A stretch of 64,000 nucleotides of DNA, taken from positions 115,139-179,138 of the forward strand of contig NZ_QAJM01000003.1 in assembly GCF_003852405.1 (NCBI RefSeq), given 5' to 3'. Positions 38,499 to 51,594 of the stretch are shown here, in pieces. This DNA is from Pseudomonas sp. KBW05. GTDB taxonomy: Bacteria; Pseudomonadota; Gammaproteobacteria; Pseudomonadales; Pseudomonadaceae. Within the stretch, counting starts at the first letter, position 1, and the number at the start of each line of letters is the position of its first letter. Made by a program: the position numbers and the translations under genes. The notes under the pieces were generated by a model. The model did not search any database and was not told the DNA's origin. It saw nothing but the letters and a program-made list of their open reading frames with translations.

Positions 38499-39557
38499 TT
38501 AATCGTCCACTGCATCGAGGAATTCGTCTACCACGGGCATCTCACCCAATCGTGACGGAATGTTTAACCCAAAGTGCAGGTAAGCATGCCGCGTCACCAC
38601 ACGGCCCCGTGGGGTACGCATGATGTAACCCTGCTGGATCAGATACGGTTCCAGCACATCCTCAATCGTGTGGCGTTCTTCGCTGATGGCTGCCGCCAGG
38701 CTGTCGACGCCCACTGGGCCGCCGTCGAACTTCTCGATCATGGTCAAGAGTAGACGCCGATCCTGGTGATCGAAGCCGTGTTCATCCACATCCAGCAGGT
38801 TCAACGCCAGGTCGGCCACGGCTTTGGTGATATGGCCCTTGGCGCGCACTTCGGCAAAGTCCCGTACGCGGCGCAGCAAACGGTTGGCGATTCGCGGTGT
38901 ACCACGGGCACGACGGGCGATTTCAAACGCGCCTTCCGGGTCCAGCGGCAAGCCGAGAATGCCCGCCGAACGGCTGACGATGGTCGCCAGGTCTGCGGTG
39001 CTATAGAACTCTAGACGTTGAACAATGCCGAAACGGTCTCGCAACGGGTTGGTCAGCATGCCCGCGCGGGTGGTGGCGCCAACGAGGGTGAAGGGTGGCA
39101 GGTCGAGCTTGATCGAGCGCGCCGCCGGGCCTTCGCCGATCATGATGTCGAGCTGGAAGTCTTCCATGGCCGGGTACAGCACTTCCTCGACGATCGGCGA
39201 CAGCCGGTGGATCTCGTCGATAAACAGCACGTCGTGCGGCTCAAGATTGGTCAACAGTGCCGCCAGGTCACCCGGACGTTCCAGCACCGGGCCGGAGGTG
39301 GACTTGATCGACACACCCATTTCCTGGGCGATGATATTGGCCAGGGTGGTCTTGCCCAAGCCCGGTGGACCGAAGATCAACGTGTGGTCCAACGACTCAC
39401 TGCGCCCGCGCGCGGCCAGGATAAACAACTCCATCTGCTCGCGCACGGTAGGCTGGCCGATGTAATCGGCCAGGCTCAAGGGGCGGATGGCGCGGTCCTG
39501 CACTTCTTCACGGTCGCGCGGGCCGGTGGCCGCGATCAGACGATCTGCTTCAATCAC
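38499..39557 (-). CDS. ruvB: Holliday junction DNA helicase RuvB
   Basis: AAA+ motor that drives branch migration together with RuvA. The 352-residue protein shows Walker A ([11 protein letters not shown], from residue 64), Walker B (LFIDEIHRL) and a C-terminal winged helix. The start codon is GTG, directly abutting the ruvA stop TAA. Confidence 0.98.
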   Translation of the reverse strand: MIEADRLIAATGPRDREEVQDRAIRPLSLADYIGQPTVREQMELFILAARGRSESLDHTLIFGPPGLGKTTLANIIAQEMGVSIKSTSGPVLERPGDLAALLTNLEPHDVLFIDEIHRLSPIVEEVLYPAMEDFQLDIMIGEGPAARSIKLDLPPFTLVGATTRAGMLTNPLRDRFGIVQRLEFYSTADLATIVSRSAGILGLPLDPEGAFEIARRARGTPRIANRLLRRVRDFAEVRAKGHITKAVADLALNLLDVDEHGFDHQDRRLLLTMIEKFDGGPVGVDSLAAAISEERHTIEDVLEPYLIQQGYIMRTPRGRVVTRHAYLHFGLNIPSRLGEMPVVDEFLDAVDD

Positions 39558-40169
39558 TTAAATCATTCCCTTCAGGGCGCGGCGGATCATGTCTTCGGCA
39601 CTCAGGTTCTTGTCCTTGATGGCCGACACGGCCTTGCTGGCTTCCTGCGGCTTGTAGCCCAGGGAAATCAGCGCATTGACCGCATCGCTCTCGGCGCTGG
39701 CGACCTGGGCCGCTGGCATGTCCGGCTGGTTTGGGACCAGGGCAAACATGCTCGGTACGACTTCCCAGGCCTTGAAACGGTCCTTGAGTTCCACCAGCAG
39801 GCGCTCGGCGGTCTTCTTGCCGACACCCGGCACCTTGGTCAGCGCCGAAGTGTCCTGGGCCGACACCGCGCGCACCAGCTCATCCACTTCCAGGCTCGAC
39901 ATCAATGCCAGCGCCAGTTTCGGGCCGACGCCATTGAGGCGAATCAACTCGCGGAAGAAGTCGCGGTCACGCTTGCCAATGAAACCATAGAGCAATTGCG
40001 CGTCTTCGCGCACCACCAGATGGGTATGCAGCGTAATCGGCTCGCCGACCGACGGCAGGCGATACAGGGTGGTCATGGGCACTTCCAGCTCATACCCCAA
40101 CCCGTTGACATCCAGAATCAGGTGCGGCGGCTGTTTCTCAGCCAGGGTGCCGCGCAAGCGTCCAATCAC
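39558..40169 (-). CDS. ruvA: Holliday junction DNA helicase subunit RuvA
   Basis: Junction-recognition subunit of RuvAB. At 203 residues it has the N-terminal OB fold ([15 protein letters not shown]), the helix-hairpin-helix region ([19 protein letters not shown]) and the C-terminal domain that contacts RuvB. It lies between ruvC (68 bp) and ruvB (0 bp). Confidence 0.98.
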   Translation of the reverse strand: MIGRLRGTLAEKQPPHLILDVNGLGYELEVPMTTLYRLPSVGEPITLHTHLVVREDAQLLYGFIGKRDRDFFRELIRLNGVGPKLALALMSSLEVDELVRAVSAQDTSALTKVPGVGKKTAERLLVELKDRFKAWEVVPSMFALVPNQPDMPAAQVASAESDAVNALISLGYKPQEASKAVSAIKDKNLSAEDMIRRALKGMI

Positions 40170-40237
40170 GGTTCAAATCCTTAAAGCTTGAGGGTCAGGC
40201 AAAGACCAGACCGGGAAAAACGATTGCGCTGATGCTA

Positions 40238-40762
40238 TCAGAGACGCAGCCGCCCGCCACGACTGCGTGCCGTGCCCAGACCGTGGGGCAGCAGGCTGGA
40301 GCGGGTGTGCGCATGACAAATGGCGATGGCCAGGGCGTCGGAGGCATCGATTTGCGGCTTGGCGGTGAGCTTGAGCATGTGCATGACCATCATCTGCACC
40401 TGCTCCTTGTTCGCCGCACCGGTGCCGACCACGGCCTGCTTGACCTGGGTCGCGGTGTATTCGGCGATCTCCATGCCCTCCTCGGCACCGGCGACGATGG
40501 CCGCGCCACGGGCCTGGCCAAGCTTGAGCGCCGAATCGGCGTTCTTGGCCATGAACACCTTTTCGATGCCCATGGTCACCGGGCCGTAGGTCTGGATCAC
40601 CTCGCGCACACCGCGATAGACAATCTGCAGGCGCTCAGCCAACTCGCCGGCGCCGGTGCGGATGCAGCCCGAGGCGACGTAGATGCAGCCGCGCGGGGTC
40701 TGTTGCACCACGCCAAAACCGGTGATGCGCGAACCGGGGTCGATACCTAGGATTAAAGTCAT
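40238..40762 (-). CDS. ruvC: Crossover junction endodeoxyribonuclease RuvC
   Basis: Holliday junction resolvase of 174 residues with an RNase H-like fold. The first catalytic aspartate is D8 ([13 protein letters not shown]), and further acidic residues occur in GIEKVF and [12 protein letters not shown]. First gene of ruvCAB; separated from yebC by a REP doublet. Confidence 0.98.
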   Translation of the reverse strand: MTLILGIDPGSRITGFGVVQQTPRGCIYVASGCIRTGAGELAERLQIVYRGVREVIQTYGPVTMGIEKVFMAKNADSALKLGQARGAAIVAGAEEGMEIAEYTATQVKQAVVGTGAANKEQVQMMVMHMLKLTAKPQIDASDALAIAICHAHTRSSLLPHGLGTARSRGGRLRL

Positions 40763-40813
40763 AACGCCTGCGGGTTGGGTAAAACAAAATTCTTGCGGCC
40801 AACATCGAACAAC

Positions 40814-40900
40814 TGTGGGAGCTGGCTTGCCTGCGATGCAGACACCTCGGTGTTTCTGTCAACCCGAGGTGATGCCATCGCAGGCAAGCCAGCTCCCACA
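40814..40900. repeat. REP doublet, family C
   Basis: Facing copies of a third REP sequence with core GGGAGCTGGCTTGCCTGCGA; arms at 40814-40838 and 40876-40900, with a smaller inverted repeat (ACCTCGG/CCGAGGT) in the loop. It lies between yebC and ruvC. A lone copy is at 63831-63854. Confidence 0.88.
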
Positions 40901-40916
40901 AGGATCCTCATTGTGC

Positions 40917-41663
<747 letters not shown>

Positions 41664-41740
41664 AACACAACTCCAAAATTCTGTAGAAACCTTATCAACC
41701 CCGCCAGGCGGGATTTGCCTCATGTAACGCAAAGGCGCAT

Positions 41741-41759
41741 CCGAAGATGCGCCTTTTTA
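41741..41759 (-). terminator. Terminator between aspS and yebC
   Basis: GGCGCAT / ATGCGCC stem with a stable CTTCGG tetraloop when read on the minus strand, flanked by A and T runs. It lies 38 bp after the aspS stop and may stop transcription in either direction. Confidence 0.8.
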
Positions 41760-41796
41760 GACTGCGTGGAACTCAGTGCGCTTTCACGCCGCAGCC

Positions 41797-43572
<1,776 letters not shown>

Positions 43573-43680
43573 GGTAGTGGTTTCACTTCTCGTAATTCGA
43601 AATTCGGTGGAGGCCTGCCTCGTCACCGTACATTTAAGCCTGGGGACGGATAATGCAGGAGCCTGCGCGTAGAGTTCAAC

Positions 43681-43902
43681 TCAGTCTGCTTTGTCGCCGC
43701 CGGCCAGATTCTTCTTCGAGCCGGTCTTGAAGTCGGTCTCGTACCAGCCGCTGCCACTCAGGCGGAAGCCTGGCATGGACAACATCTTCTTGAGTTCCGG
43801 CGCGTTGCAGGCTGGGCAATCGACCAGCGGTGCTGCGCTGATCTTCTGAATGGCTTCCAACTGATGACCACAGGAAGCACATTGATAGTCGTACATGGGC
43901 AT
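43681..43902 (-). CDS. FmdB-family zinc ribbon protein
   Basis: A 73-residue protein with two CxxC pairs (C8/C11 and C29/C32) forming a zinc ribbon, followed by a basic tail. FmdB-type genes are regularly found upstream of aspS in Pseudomonas. Function is unproven; regulatory or nucleic-acid binding roles are suggested in the family. Confidence 0.9.
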   Translation of the reverse strand: MPMYDYQCASCGHQLEAIQKISAAPLVDCPACNAPELKKMLSMPGFRLSGSGWYETDFKTGSKKNLAGGDKAD

Positions 43903-44073
43903 GGCGATGTCTCGGCGATCAGATCATTACTGCGCCACGCCTGCCCATTGGAGAATAGCCCAGGCACACGCAGCAAAGCGCGGGATTATATAGGGTAAAT
44001 CAAGGCAGCGCAGCCGGCTTTCTGCCCGAAGCACGGCCCGCCTGAGCAGCGGGCCGCGCTCGGGACCGTTGGG

Positions 44074-44415
44074 TTAGCCAGGGCTCGACGGATCTACGTG
44101 GCCCTTCAGTGCGTGAACCACACACACCACCCGGACCAAACCACTGAAGTTCTTCACTCCCCCGTAACGCAAATGCACTTCCCGATCGACGTAAGACAGC
44201 AACGCACTGACGGAACAGGCATTGATCCTGGCGATTTCCGTGAGGATGTTCCAATAAATCTGCTCAAGCCGCAGGCACGTGGAAAACCCGTTGAGCCTGA
44301 CTGATCGGGACAAGGGCCTGGCCAGTCCCATGTCGAAGCCCTTTGCAAAGGGATCAACCTTTATCTTATGGAAACCACCGGCCTCCATCACTCCATTACC
44401 CACTCCGCGTGACAT
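44074..44415 (-). CDS. Ribbon-helix-helix domain protein (RHH_4 type)
   Basis: A small protein (113 residues) whose central part, SRSVRLNGFSTCLRLEQIYW, fits the RHH_4 fold, with the following helices carrying ALLSYVDREVHLR. These proteins are probable DNA-binding regulators; the target is unknown. I place the start at ATG 44415 (MSRGVGNGVMEAG) because it has TGGAG upstream; the open frame runs to 44583 but the extension is Cys/Trp-rich and unlikely. Monocistronic, with 170-180 bp gaps on each side. Confidence 0.65.
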   Translation of the reverse strand: MSRGVGNGVMEAGGFHKIKVDPFAKGFDMGLARPLSRSVRLNGFSTCLRLEQIYWNILTEIARINACSVSALLSYVDREVHLRYGGVKNFSGLVRVVCVVHALKGHVDPSSPG

Positions 44416-44596
44416 ACACCTGACACTCCATTGCCAAACAGCAGCCCATGGGGTTGTCCCATGGGACAGTGGGCCTATAAAACAGCAGGAGCACGTGAGC
44501 GGCCAGAAGACGCGGAGTTGATAGTTGTAGGACAACGCCAGGAAGCGAAGGGAAACAAGCAAGTGGCGCCAGGGCGGCGCCACAGCGGGTGCGTAT

Positions 44597-45070
44597 CTAC
44601 TGGTTTTCGAGCAAGGAGCGCAGCATCCACGCGGTCTTTTCGTGAACCTGCATACGTTGGGTCAGCAAGTCGGCGGTCGGTTCATCACTGACCTTGTCGA
44701 GCAGTGGGAAGATACCGCGCGCGGTGCGGGTAACCGCCTCCTGGCCCGCCACCAGTTGCTGGATCATCTCTTCGGCGCTGGGCACGCCCTCCTCTTCCTT
44801 GATGGACGACAGGCGGGCATAGATCGAATAGGCGCCCGGTGCCGGGAACCCGAGGGCACGGATACGCTCGGCAATGGAGTCCACCGCCAGCGCCAATTCG
44901 TTGTACTGCTCTTCAAACATCAAGTGCAGCGTACGAAACATGGGGCCCGTGACGTTCCAATGGAAGTTGTGGGTCTTCAGATACAGTACGTAGGTATCGG
45001 ACAGCAGCCGTGACAGCCCATCGACGATGGATTTACGGTCTTCTTCACTGATACCAATATCGATTGCCAT
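44597..45070 (-). CDS. dps: Dps-like DNA-protecting ferritin
   Basis: A 157-residue ferritin-like protein. The Dps ferroxidase signature is present ([13 protein letters not shown] near residue 35, then [11 protein letters not shown]). Dps dodecamers oxidise Fe2+ with peroxide, store iron and can shield DNA. The start [11 protein letters not shown] at 45070 follows AAGGGG; a frame extension of 10 codons is not needed. Confidence 0.92.
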   Translation of the reverse strand: MAIDIGISEEDRKSIVDGLSRLLSDTYVLYLKTHNFHWNVTGPMFRTLHLMFEEQYNELALAVDSIAERIRALGFPAPGAYSIYARLSSIKEEEGVPSAEEMIQQLVAGQEAVTRTARGIFPLLDKVSDEPTADLLTQRMQVHEKTAWMLRSLLENQ

Positions 45071-45501
45071 GTTTTTCCCCTTCAATTGACGAACGTTCAT
45101 TGATCAGGTGCAGGACCACTCTAGCAAGAGAGTCGGCCTTGTGCAGCCCGAGGCCCTCAACGGGGCATGCGGCAAATTGCCCCTTCTACGCTGTGCTGAC
45201 CGACGCAGGGCAAGCCGTCGAGCACGTAGGAAAATTCTCAAAATCTCATTCAAAAACGCCCACACCTCTCTAGGACAAGCCTTTGCCGCAGAAATGCCGA
45301 CGCCATCGCAATACCCTGAAATGCTTGATTTGAGTAGGCACAGCCTTTGCTGTTAAATAGGCGACGTGTGGCTGCCGTTAATGTTTGCGGCACGTTACAT
45401 AGGCTGATACCCGCGCACGTGCTCAACGCCTCCCATTGTTCAGAAGCGAACCGTGCCAGTCAGCTCTTCCTTGTGATCCGTCTTAACGTGAGTTAATCAA
45501 A
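45071..45501 (+). other. Intergenic region before the membrane cold-shock gene
   Basis: About 430 bp between the divergent dps and the cold-shock-domain gene. It must hold both promoters; I see no clear operator, no long inverted repeat and no convincing small gene. The open frames here have no ribosome sites or recognisable content. A long leader for the downstream gene, as for other cold-shock genes, is possible. Confidence 0.5.
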
Positions 45502-46104
45502 ATGTTGAAAATCGTCCACCTGCTAACGGGCGTTGCAGCGTTGCTGCTGTCCTTTATCCCGAGCCTGCAGCCTGAAAGCCTGCCCTACCTGCAACAACAT
45601 GACGCTCTGTACCTGGCCTTGTTCGGCCTTCTTAACCTGACGCTGGCACCGGTGATCCCTTACTGGAACAAAGGCACACGTCATCAACTGCAAAACCTGG
45701 TCAGCGCGCTGCTGGTACTGAGCGTTGTCGTGCAAACCCTCACCCTCCTGGCGCCCATGCCTGAAGTCGGTGGCCACCCGGCCATCCTGCTCAGCCTGGT
45801 GATTGCTGTCGTCGCTATCGTTCTTCACCTGGCGATCAGCTTCTACCGTTCGTCGCCTGCGGCCGCGTCGCAAAACTACGACATGACCAACCGCGATACC
45901 GGCACCGTCAAGTGGTTCAACACCTCCAAAGGCTTCGGCTTTATTTCCCGCGATTCGGGCGACGATATCTTCGTCCACTTCCGGGCCATCCGCGGCGAAG
46001 GCCATCGTGTCCTGGTGGAAGGCCAGCGCGTGGAGTTCTCCGTGATGAACCGCGACAAGGGCCTGCAAGCTGAAGACGTGATTGCGGCTCTGCCGCGTCG
46101 CTGA
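45502..46104 (+). CDS. Membrane-anchored cold-shock-domain protein
   Basis: A 200-residue protein with two parts. Residues 1 to about 118 hold three to four hydrophobic segments ([62 protein letters not shown]). Residues about 130-198 are a complete cold-shock domain with RNP1 (KGFGFI) and RNP2 (IFVHF). The domain should face the cytoplasm and bind RNA near the membrane. A strong terminator follows. Similar proteins are annotated in pseudomonads only as cold-shock proteins; their role is not known to me. Confidence 0.85.
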   Translation: MLKIVHLLTGVAALLLSFIPSLQPESLPYLQQHDALYLALFGLLNLTLAPVIPYWNKGTRHQLQNLVSALLVLSVVVQTLTLLAPMPEVGGHPAILLSLVIAVVAIVLHLAISFYRSSPAAASQNYDMTNRDTGTVKWFNTSKGFGFISRDSGDDIFVHFRAIRGEGHRVLVEGQRVEFSVMNRDKGLQAEDVIAALPRR

Positions 46105-46118
46105 TTTAACCTTCGCAA

Positions 46119-46160
46119 CAAAAAACCGCGATCCAGTGCTGACTGGATCGCGGTTTTTTA
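46119..46160. terminator. Bidirectional terminator
   Basis: AAAAACCGCGATCCAGT / ACTGGATCGCGGTTTTT stem with a short loop and A/T runs on both sides. It serves the cold-shock-domain gene on the plus strand and slyX on the minus strand. Confidence 0.93.
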
Positions 46161-46185
46161 TTGCCCGGCTATTGATGGAGCGGCA

Positions 46186-46392
46186 TCAATAATGAGGCGG
46201 CGGCGCTTCTTCTTCGGAGGTCTCGAACTGCCCGCCCATTTCTTCCTGGCGCTTGAGCAGCGCGGTCATCTGCATTTGCAGGCGTTCGACCGCCCGCTGC
46301 TGGGTGACCAGGATGTCATTGAGGGTTTCGATGGTGTCGTCCTGGAAGGCCAGGCGGCTTTCCAGGTCGTTGACGCGGTCTTGCAAATCCAT
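46186..46392 (-). CDS. slyX: SlyX family protein
   Basis: A 68-residue coiled-coil protein ([20 protein letters not shown], then [18 protein letters not shown]) with the Pro/His-rich ending PPPHY typical of SlyX. Function unknown. It follows the HIT gene after 3 bp. Confidence 0.92.
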   Translation of the reverse strand: MDLQDRVNDLESRLAFQDDTIETLNDILVTQQRAVERLQMQMTALLKRQEEMGGQFETSEEEAPPPHY

Positions 46393-46395
46393 GGT

Positions 46396-46821
46396 TCAGC
46401 CCTGGGTAAAGATAAAGTCGGCAGGCAACAGTTCACGCAGGCGCGCGCGGATGGCCGTCACTTGCGCGTCGGTGTAAGGCCGGGCGGGATGCTTGCCCCA
46501 TACCGGTGCCGGCCAGGCGGCGTCGTCGCGCTTGCGCACGATCACATGCACATGCAACTGGCTGACCACGTTACCGAGCGCACCAATGTTCATCTTGTCA
46601 GCGCCAAGACCTTCGTTCAGCACTTGGGCGAGGGCTGTCGTCTCTTGCCACAAAGTCTGCTGATCGGCGACATCCAGTTGAAACACTTCACTGATAGCGT
46701 TGATGCGTGGCACCAGGATGAACCAGGGGTAATTCGAGTCATTGGACAGCAGCAGGCGGCACAGAGGGAAATCCCCAATGGCCAGCGTGTCTTGTTGCAG
46801 GCGTTGGTCTAGGGCAAACAC
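46396..46821 (-). CDS. HIT family protein
   Basis: A histidine-triad nucleotide-binding protein of about 141 residues; the triad reads QLHVHVIVR and the C-terminal RDDAAWPAPVWGKHPARPY is typical of the Pseudomonas protein next to slyX. Likely hydrolyses or binds nucleotide conjugates; substrate unknown. The start is GTG at 46821, which has GGAG at proper distance; GTG at 46830 lies too close to that site. Confidence 0.88.
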   Translation of the reverse strand: MFALDQRLQQDTLAIGDFPLCRLLLSNDSNYPWFILVPRINAISEVFQLDVADQQTLWQETTALAQVLNEGLGADKMNIGALGNVVSQLHVHVIVRKRDDAAWPAPVWGKHPARPYTDAQVTAIRARLRELLPADFIFTQG

Positions 46822-47554
46822 CGCGGGCACTCCGTTTGGCAGGTCAGTTTCAGGCGCCCAGCATACCTTCGAATGCGTCCGCCTTCACGGCGAAGACGCC
46901 GCCCGGCAAAAAGACCTGCACCTTTTCGATGCAGGCGGATATTTCGACTACGCTAAGTCGGGCTTCAGCGAGGCGCACCAAAATGACTCACTTGTGCCTC
47001 ATAGAGATCCGCCAATTACCCACTCGATGGGGTGAACCGGTAACGTTTTGCTCTGGGGCACTGTTTACGGATGAATGCACAGGCGTAAAGCCCCAGCGTC
47101 AAGCCCAAACCAAACGGCGTAAAAACCCCGTGCTTATGCGGTTTTTACAGTGATTTCACAGTTTTCACGAAAAAATGACATTCGGTTACCGCTTTGTGCA
47201 CGCTTGTTGCATTCAGACTCATATCGTCGGCAACAACACCGACTTGGAAGTCGGTGTTACGCGATAAAAACAGCAGCGTTTCAATGCATACCGAGGAAGG
47301 ATCCAAACGTTTAAAAACGTTTGAAAACAGCATTGAAGTTGTCAGTCCCGTTACATTAAGGACTGTGAATTTGCGACATGGATCTAGCAATTTACGACAG
47401 CCTCGTAAAGAAGCTGAAAGGAAAGATAGGCAAGTATCGCCAAGTATTGTCAGCGTGATATACCTTTGCGCCGACACAAAAAGAAAGAGCCGCCCAGACA
47501 AAAATACAGGTGGGACGGCAGTACTCTTCCTAAAAACCAAAGGAGCAAATCACG
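46822..47554 (+). promoter_or_regulatory. Long intergenic region / leader upstream of the OprD-family porin
   Basis: About 730 bp with no convincing gene. It holds a 9-bp stem GTAAAAACC/GGTTTTTAC (47119-47127 and 47140-47148), a perfect 9-bp hairpin AACACCGAC-TTGGAA-GTCGGTGTT (47235-47258) and a repeated AAACGTTT (near 47307 and 47316). The left end contains the promoter of the HIT-slyX pair. The hairpins may be part of a structured leader or of a small RNA; neither can be shown from sequence alone. Confidence 0.45.
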
Positions 47555-48850
47555 ATGCGCGTGATGAAGTGGAGCATGATCGCCCTGGCTGTTTCAGCAG
47601 GCACCGCACAGTTCGCAATGGCGTCCGACCAGAGCGATTCCAAAGGCTTTGTTGACGACAGTACTTTCAGCATCAACACCCGTTTGCTGAACTTCCGTCG
47701 GGACTTCCGCAACAACGATTCCGGCAAGAGCTACACGAACGAGACCGGTCTGGGCTTCAACGGCCTGTACCAATCGGGCTTCACCCAAGGCACCGTCGGT
47801 GTGGGTGTTGACGTGATCGGCCTGCTGGGCGTGAAACTGGACAGCGGCAAGGGCCGTAACGGCACCGGCCTGTTCCCGAACGGTTCGGATGGTCGTGCCC
47901 AGGATGACTACTCCAAAGGCGGCGGCGCCATCAAGTTCCGCGTATCCAACACCGTCCTGAAAATCGGCGACCAGTACACCACCGCACCTGTGTACGCTTC
48001 CGACGACAGCCGCTTGCTGCCGGAACTGCCACAGGGTATCTCGCTGACCAGCACCGAGATCAAGGACCTCAAGCTCGAAGCCGGCCACTTCACGTCCAGC
48101 GTCGCGCAGTCCCAGACCTTCAAGGACAGTATCCTCGACTTCCCTGAAACCAGCCGCGGCCTCAAGCAAGCCAACTTCGTCGGCGGCGTGTACGCCTGGA
48201 CTCCAGAGTTCACAACCAGCCTCTACTACTCCAAAGTCGAAGACTACTGGCGCAAGCTCTACGCCAACGTCAACTGGACCCACGCCCTGAGCGAAGACCA
48301 GTCGGTGGCCGTGGACTTCAACATCTACGATACCAAGAGCTCGGGCGAAGGCCTGCAACGCGCCTACAAAGACGACGTGACCAAGCTCGACAACCGTGCA
48401 TTCAGCTTGCAGGGTGCCTACACCCTCGGCGCGCACACCTTCACCCTGGCGGCTCAAAAAGTCAGCGGCGACGGCGACTACGGTTACGGTATCGATGGCG
48501 GCGGCACAATCTTCCTGGCCAACTCCGTTGCCCGTTCCGACTTCAACGCCGAAGGCGAGAAGTCGTTCAAGGCTGGTTACGACCTCAACATGGCAACCTT
48601 TGGTATTCCGGGCCTGAGCTTCATGGCACGTTACATCACCGGTAGTGGCGCCAACACCGCTACGACGTCGAACGGCAAAGAGTGGGAACGCGACTTCGAA
48701 GCCAAGTACGTGATCCAAAGCGGCCCAGCCAAAGACCTGAGCCTGCGCGTACGTCAAGCGACCTATCGTTCGTCTGACGGCGTCTACTACGGTTCTTCGT
48801 CCATCGACGAACTGCGTCTGATCGCGCAATACCCGTTGAACATCTTGTAA
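47555..48850 (+). CDS. OprD-family outer-membrane porin
   Basis: A 431-residue precursor with signal peptide (about 1-23, ending QFAMA) and a mature barrel starting SKGFVDDSTFSINTRLLNFRRDFR, the typical OprD-family beginning. These porins let basic amino acids, peptides or aromatic acids through; the substrate of this one cannot be told. The start has AAGGAG at proper distance. A terminator follows and there is no partner gene. Confidence 0.92.
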   Translation: MRVMKWSMIALAVSAGTAQFAMASDQSDSKGFVDDSTFSINTRLLNFRRDFRNNDSGKSYTNETGLGFNGLYQSGFTQGTVGVGVDVIGLLGVKLDSGKGRNGTGLFPNGSDGRAQDDYSKGGGAIKFRVSNTVLKIGDQYTTAPVYASDDSRLLPELPQGISLTSTEIKDLKLEAGHFTSSVAQSQTFKDSILDFPETSRGLKQANFVGGVYAWTPEFTTSLYYSKVEDYWRKLYANVNWTHALSEDQSVAVDFNIYDTKSSGEGLQRAYKDDVTKLDNRAFSLQGAYTLGAHTFTLAAQKVSGDGDYGYGIDGGGTIFLANSVARSDFNAEGEKSFKAGYDLNMATFGIPGLSFMARYITGSGANTATTSNGKEWERDFEAKYVIQSGPAKDLSLRVRQATYRSSDGVYYGSSSIDELRLIAQYPLNIL

Positions 48851-48895
48851 TTGCCCGCTCAATTACAACGATGACCTAAGGTTTCGACCTTAAAT

Positions 48896-48933
48896 AAAAA
48901 GCCGCTCCCTTGCTATAAGGGAGCGGCTTTTTT
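48896..48933 (+). terminator. Terminator of the porin gene
   Basis: AAGCCGCTCCCTT / AAGGGAGCGGCTT stem followed by TTTTTT, about 45 bp after the porin stop codon. Confidence 0.93.
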
Positions 48934-48989
48934 ATTACAGTTTCATTTCAATGCAAGAATAGCTAGCAAGCTAACTAACGAGCCACATC

Positions 48990-49026
48990 AAAAAGTTTAA
49001 ACCTGACCTATCGACCAGGTTTAAAC
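48990..49026 (-). terminator. Terminator of the MscS-family gene
   Basis: Perfect 11-bp stem GTTTAAACCTG/CAGGTTTAAAC with a 10-base loop; on the minus strand it is followed by a short T-run. It starts 14 bp after the stop codon of the MscS-family gene. Confidence 0.8.
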
Positions 49027-49040
49027 ACTGCAACGCCTTA

Positions 49041-49883
49041 TTACTTCGCCGCCGTTTCCTGCATCACGCGAATAACCCGCTGTGGAAACGGGATATCAAT
49101 CCCCGCCGCTTTCAAACGGTCACGTGCAAGTTCATTCAACATGAACACCACATCCCAATAATCCGCCGTCTTGGTCCAGCAACGCAGGGAAACCGTGATG
49201 GAACTGTCGCCCAAGGTCGACACCACGGCCACCGCTGCCGGGTCAGCCAGTACGCGCGGGTCTTTCGCCAGCTCCAGCAGCACCTCACGGGCTTTCTGCA
49301 GGTCGGCGTCATAGTCCACGCCCACGTCGAACACCACCTTGCGGGTCGGCTGGCGGTTGGTGTTGGTGATGATGCCGTTGGACAGGCTGCCGTTCGGAAT
49401 GATCACCGTCTTGTTGTCGCCCGTACGCAGCACAGTGTGGAAGATCTGGATACTGTCGACGGTACCGGAAGTGCCCTGGGCTTCGATCCAGTCACCAATA
49501 CGGAACGGGCGGAACAACAGAATCAGCACGCCACCGGCGAAGTTCGCCAGGCTGCCTTGCAGTGCCAGGCCAATGGCCAGGGTCGCGGCGCCGATTGCGG
49601 CAACGAACGAGGTGGTTGCCACGCCGATCATCGAGGCCACGTTGACCATCAGCATCACTTTCAGCGCGATGTTGGCCAGGTTGGTGATGAAGTGTTGCAG
49701 CGCCAGGTCCGCATTACGCAGGGCCAGCAAACGCCCCACCCGGTGGGTCAGGATATTTATCAACCACCAGCCGATGGCCAGGGTGAGCACAGCCAGGAAT
49801 ACGCGGCTGCCATATTCCATGATCATCGGAACCCAAGACTGCGACGTCTTGATCAGTTGATCCACTTCAGCGTTCAAATCCAT
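49041..49883 (-). CDS. Small-conductance mechanosensitive channel, MscS family
   Basis: A 280-residue protein close in length and layout to E. coli MscS: three membrane helices (about 28-48, 65-90 and 95-125), the pore helix GAATLAIGLALQGSLANFAGG, and a cytoplasmic beta/alpha vestibule (RIGDWIEAQGTSGTVDSI onward). It opens under membrane tension and protects against osmotic downshock. Monocistronic with its own terminator. Confidence 0.93.
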   Translation of the reverse strand: MDLNAEVDQLIKTSQSWVPMIMEYGSRVFLAVLTLAIGWWLINILTHRVGRLLALRNADLALQHFITNLANIALKVMLMVNVASMIGVATTSFVAAIGAATLAIGLALQGSLANFAGGVLILLFRPFRIGDWIEAQGTSGTVDSIQIFHTVLRTGDNKTVIIPNGSLSNGIITNTNRQPTRKVVFDVGVDYDADLQKAREVLLELAKDPRVLADPAAVAVVSTLGDSSITVSLRCWTKTADYWDVVFMLNELARDRLKAAGIDIPFPQRVIRVMQETAAK

Positions 49884-50021
49884 CTACATTCTCCTGTCTA
49901 GCGGATGTGCGGCTTTAAATTGAGTACCCAGTAACGCAATTGAGCCCCGTAGGGCTCAAAGGTAGGCGCAGGTTCTGGGGCGTGGGACGTCAAAAACGCC
50001 CTCAGGTTCCCCAAATGGCCA

Positions 50022-50507
50022 TCAGTCGCGGAAGTTATTGAACTGCAGCGGCATGTCGAAGGTCTTGGCGCGCAGGGCAGCGATCGCTTCTTGCAGATCG
50101 TCACGCTTCTTGCCGGTGATACGCACCTGCTCACCCTGGATGGCCGCCTGGACTTTCAGCTTGGCGTCCTTGACGTGAGCAACGATTTTCTTCGCCAGCT
50201 CCTTGTCGATGCCTTCCTTGAGGACGGCTTCCTGTTTCATCAGCTTGCCGGAGGCGTAGGCGTCCTTGATTTCAAGGCACTGCGCGTCGATCTTGCGCTT
50301 GACCAGCGACAGCTTGAGGATCTCGATCATCGCTTCCAGCTGGAAATCGGCTTCAGCGGTCAGGTTGACGGTCAGCTCCTTTTCCTTGAATTCGAAGCTG
50401 CCCTTGCCTTTCAAGTCATAGCGACGGTCCAGTTCCTTGACGGCGTTCTCGACGGCGTTGGTGACTTCGTGTTTGTCCAGTTCGGATACCACGTCGAACG
50501 AAGGCAT
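50022..50507 (-). CDS. yajQ: YajQ-family nucleotide-binding protein
   Basis: A 161-residue protein starting [20 protein letters not shown], the family signature. YajQ proteins have two RNA-recognition-like folds and some bind cyclic di-GMP and affect transcription factors. No operon partner; divergent from the PanE-like gene. Confidence 0.95.
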   Translation of the reverse strand: MPSFDVVSELDKHEVTNAVENAVKELDRRYDLKGKGSFEFKEKELTVNLTAEADFQLEAMIEILKLSLVKRKIDAQCLEIKDAYASGKLMKQEAVLKEGIDKELAKKIVAHVKDAKLKVQAAIQGEQVRITGKKRDDLQEAIAALRAKTFDMPLQFNNFRD

Positions 50508-50525
50508 GTCATTTCTCCAATATAA

Positions 50526-51548
<1,023 letters not shown>

Positions 51549-51594
51549 GCCACGCGCTACCCTGCCCGCCTGTCTATCACCTGGGAAAACCCTG

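Noticed and set aside
46836-47153. Possible 105-codon gene upstream of the porin
   Set aside because: No ribosome binding site, no recognisable motif and poor codon pattern; it overlaps the HIT gene's promoter region.
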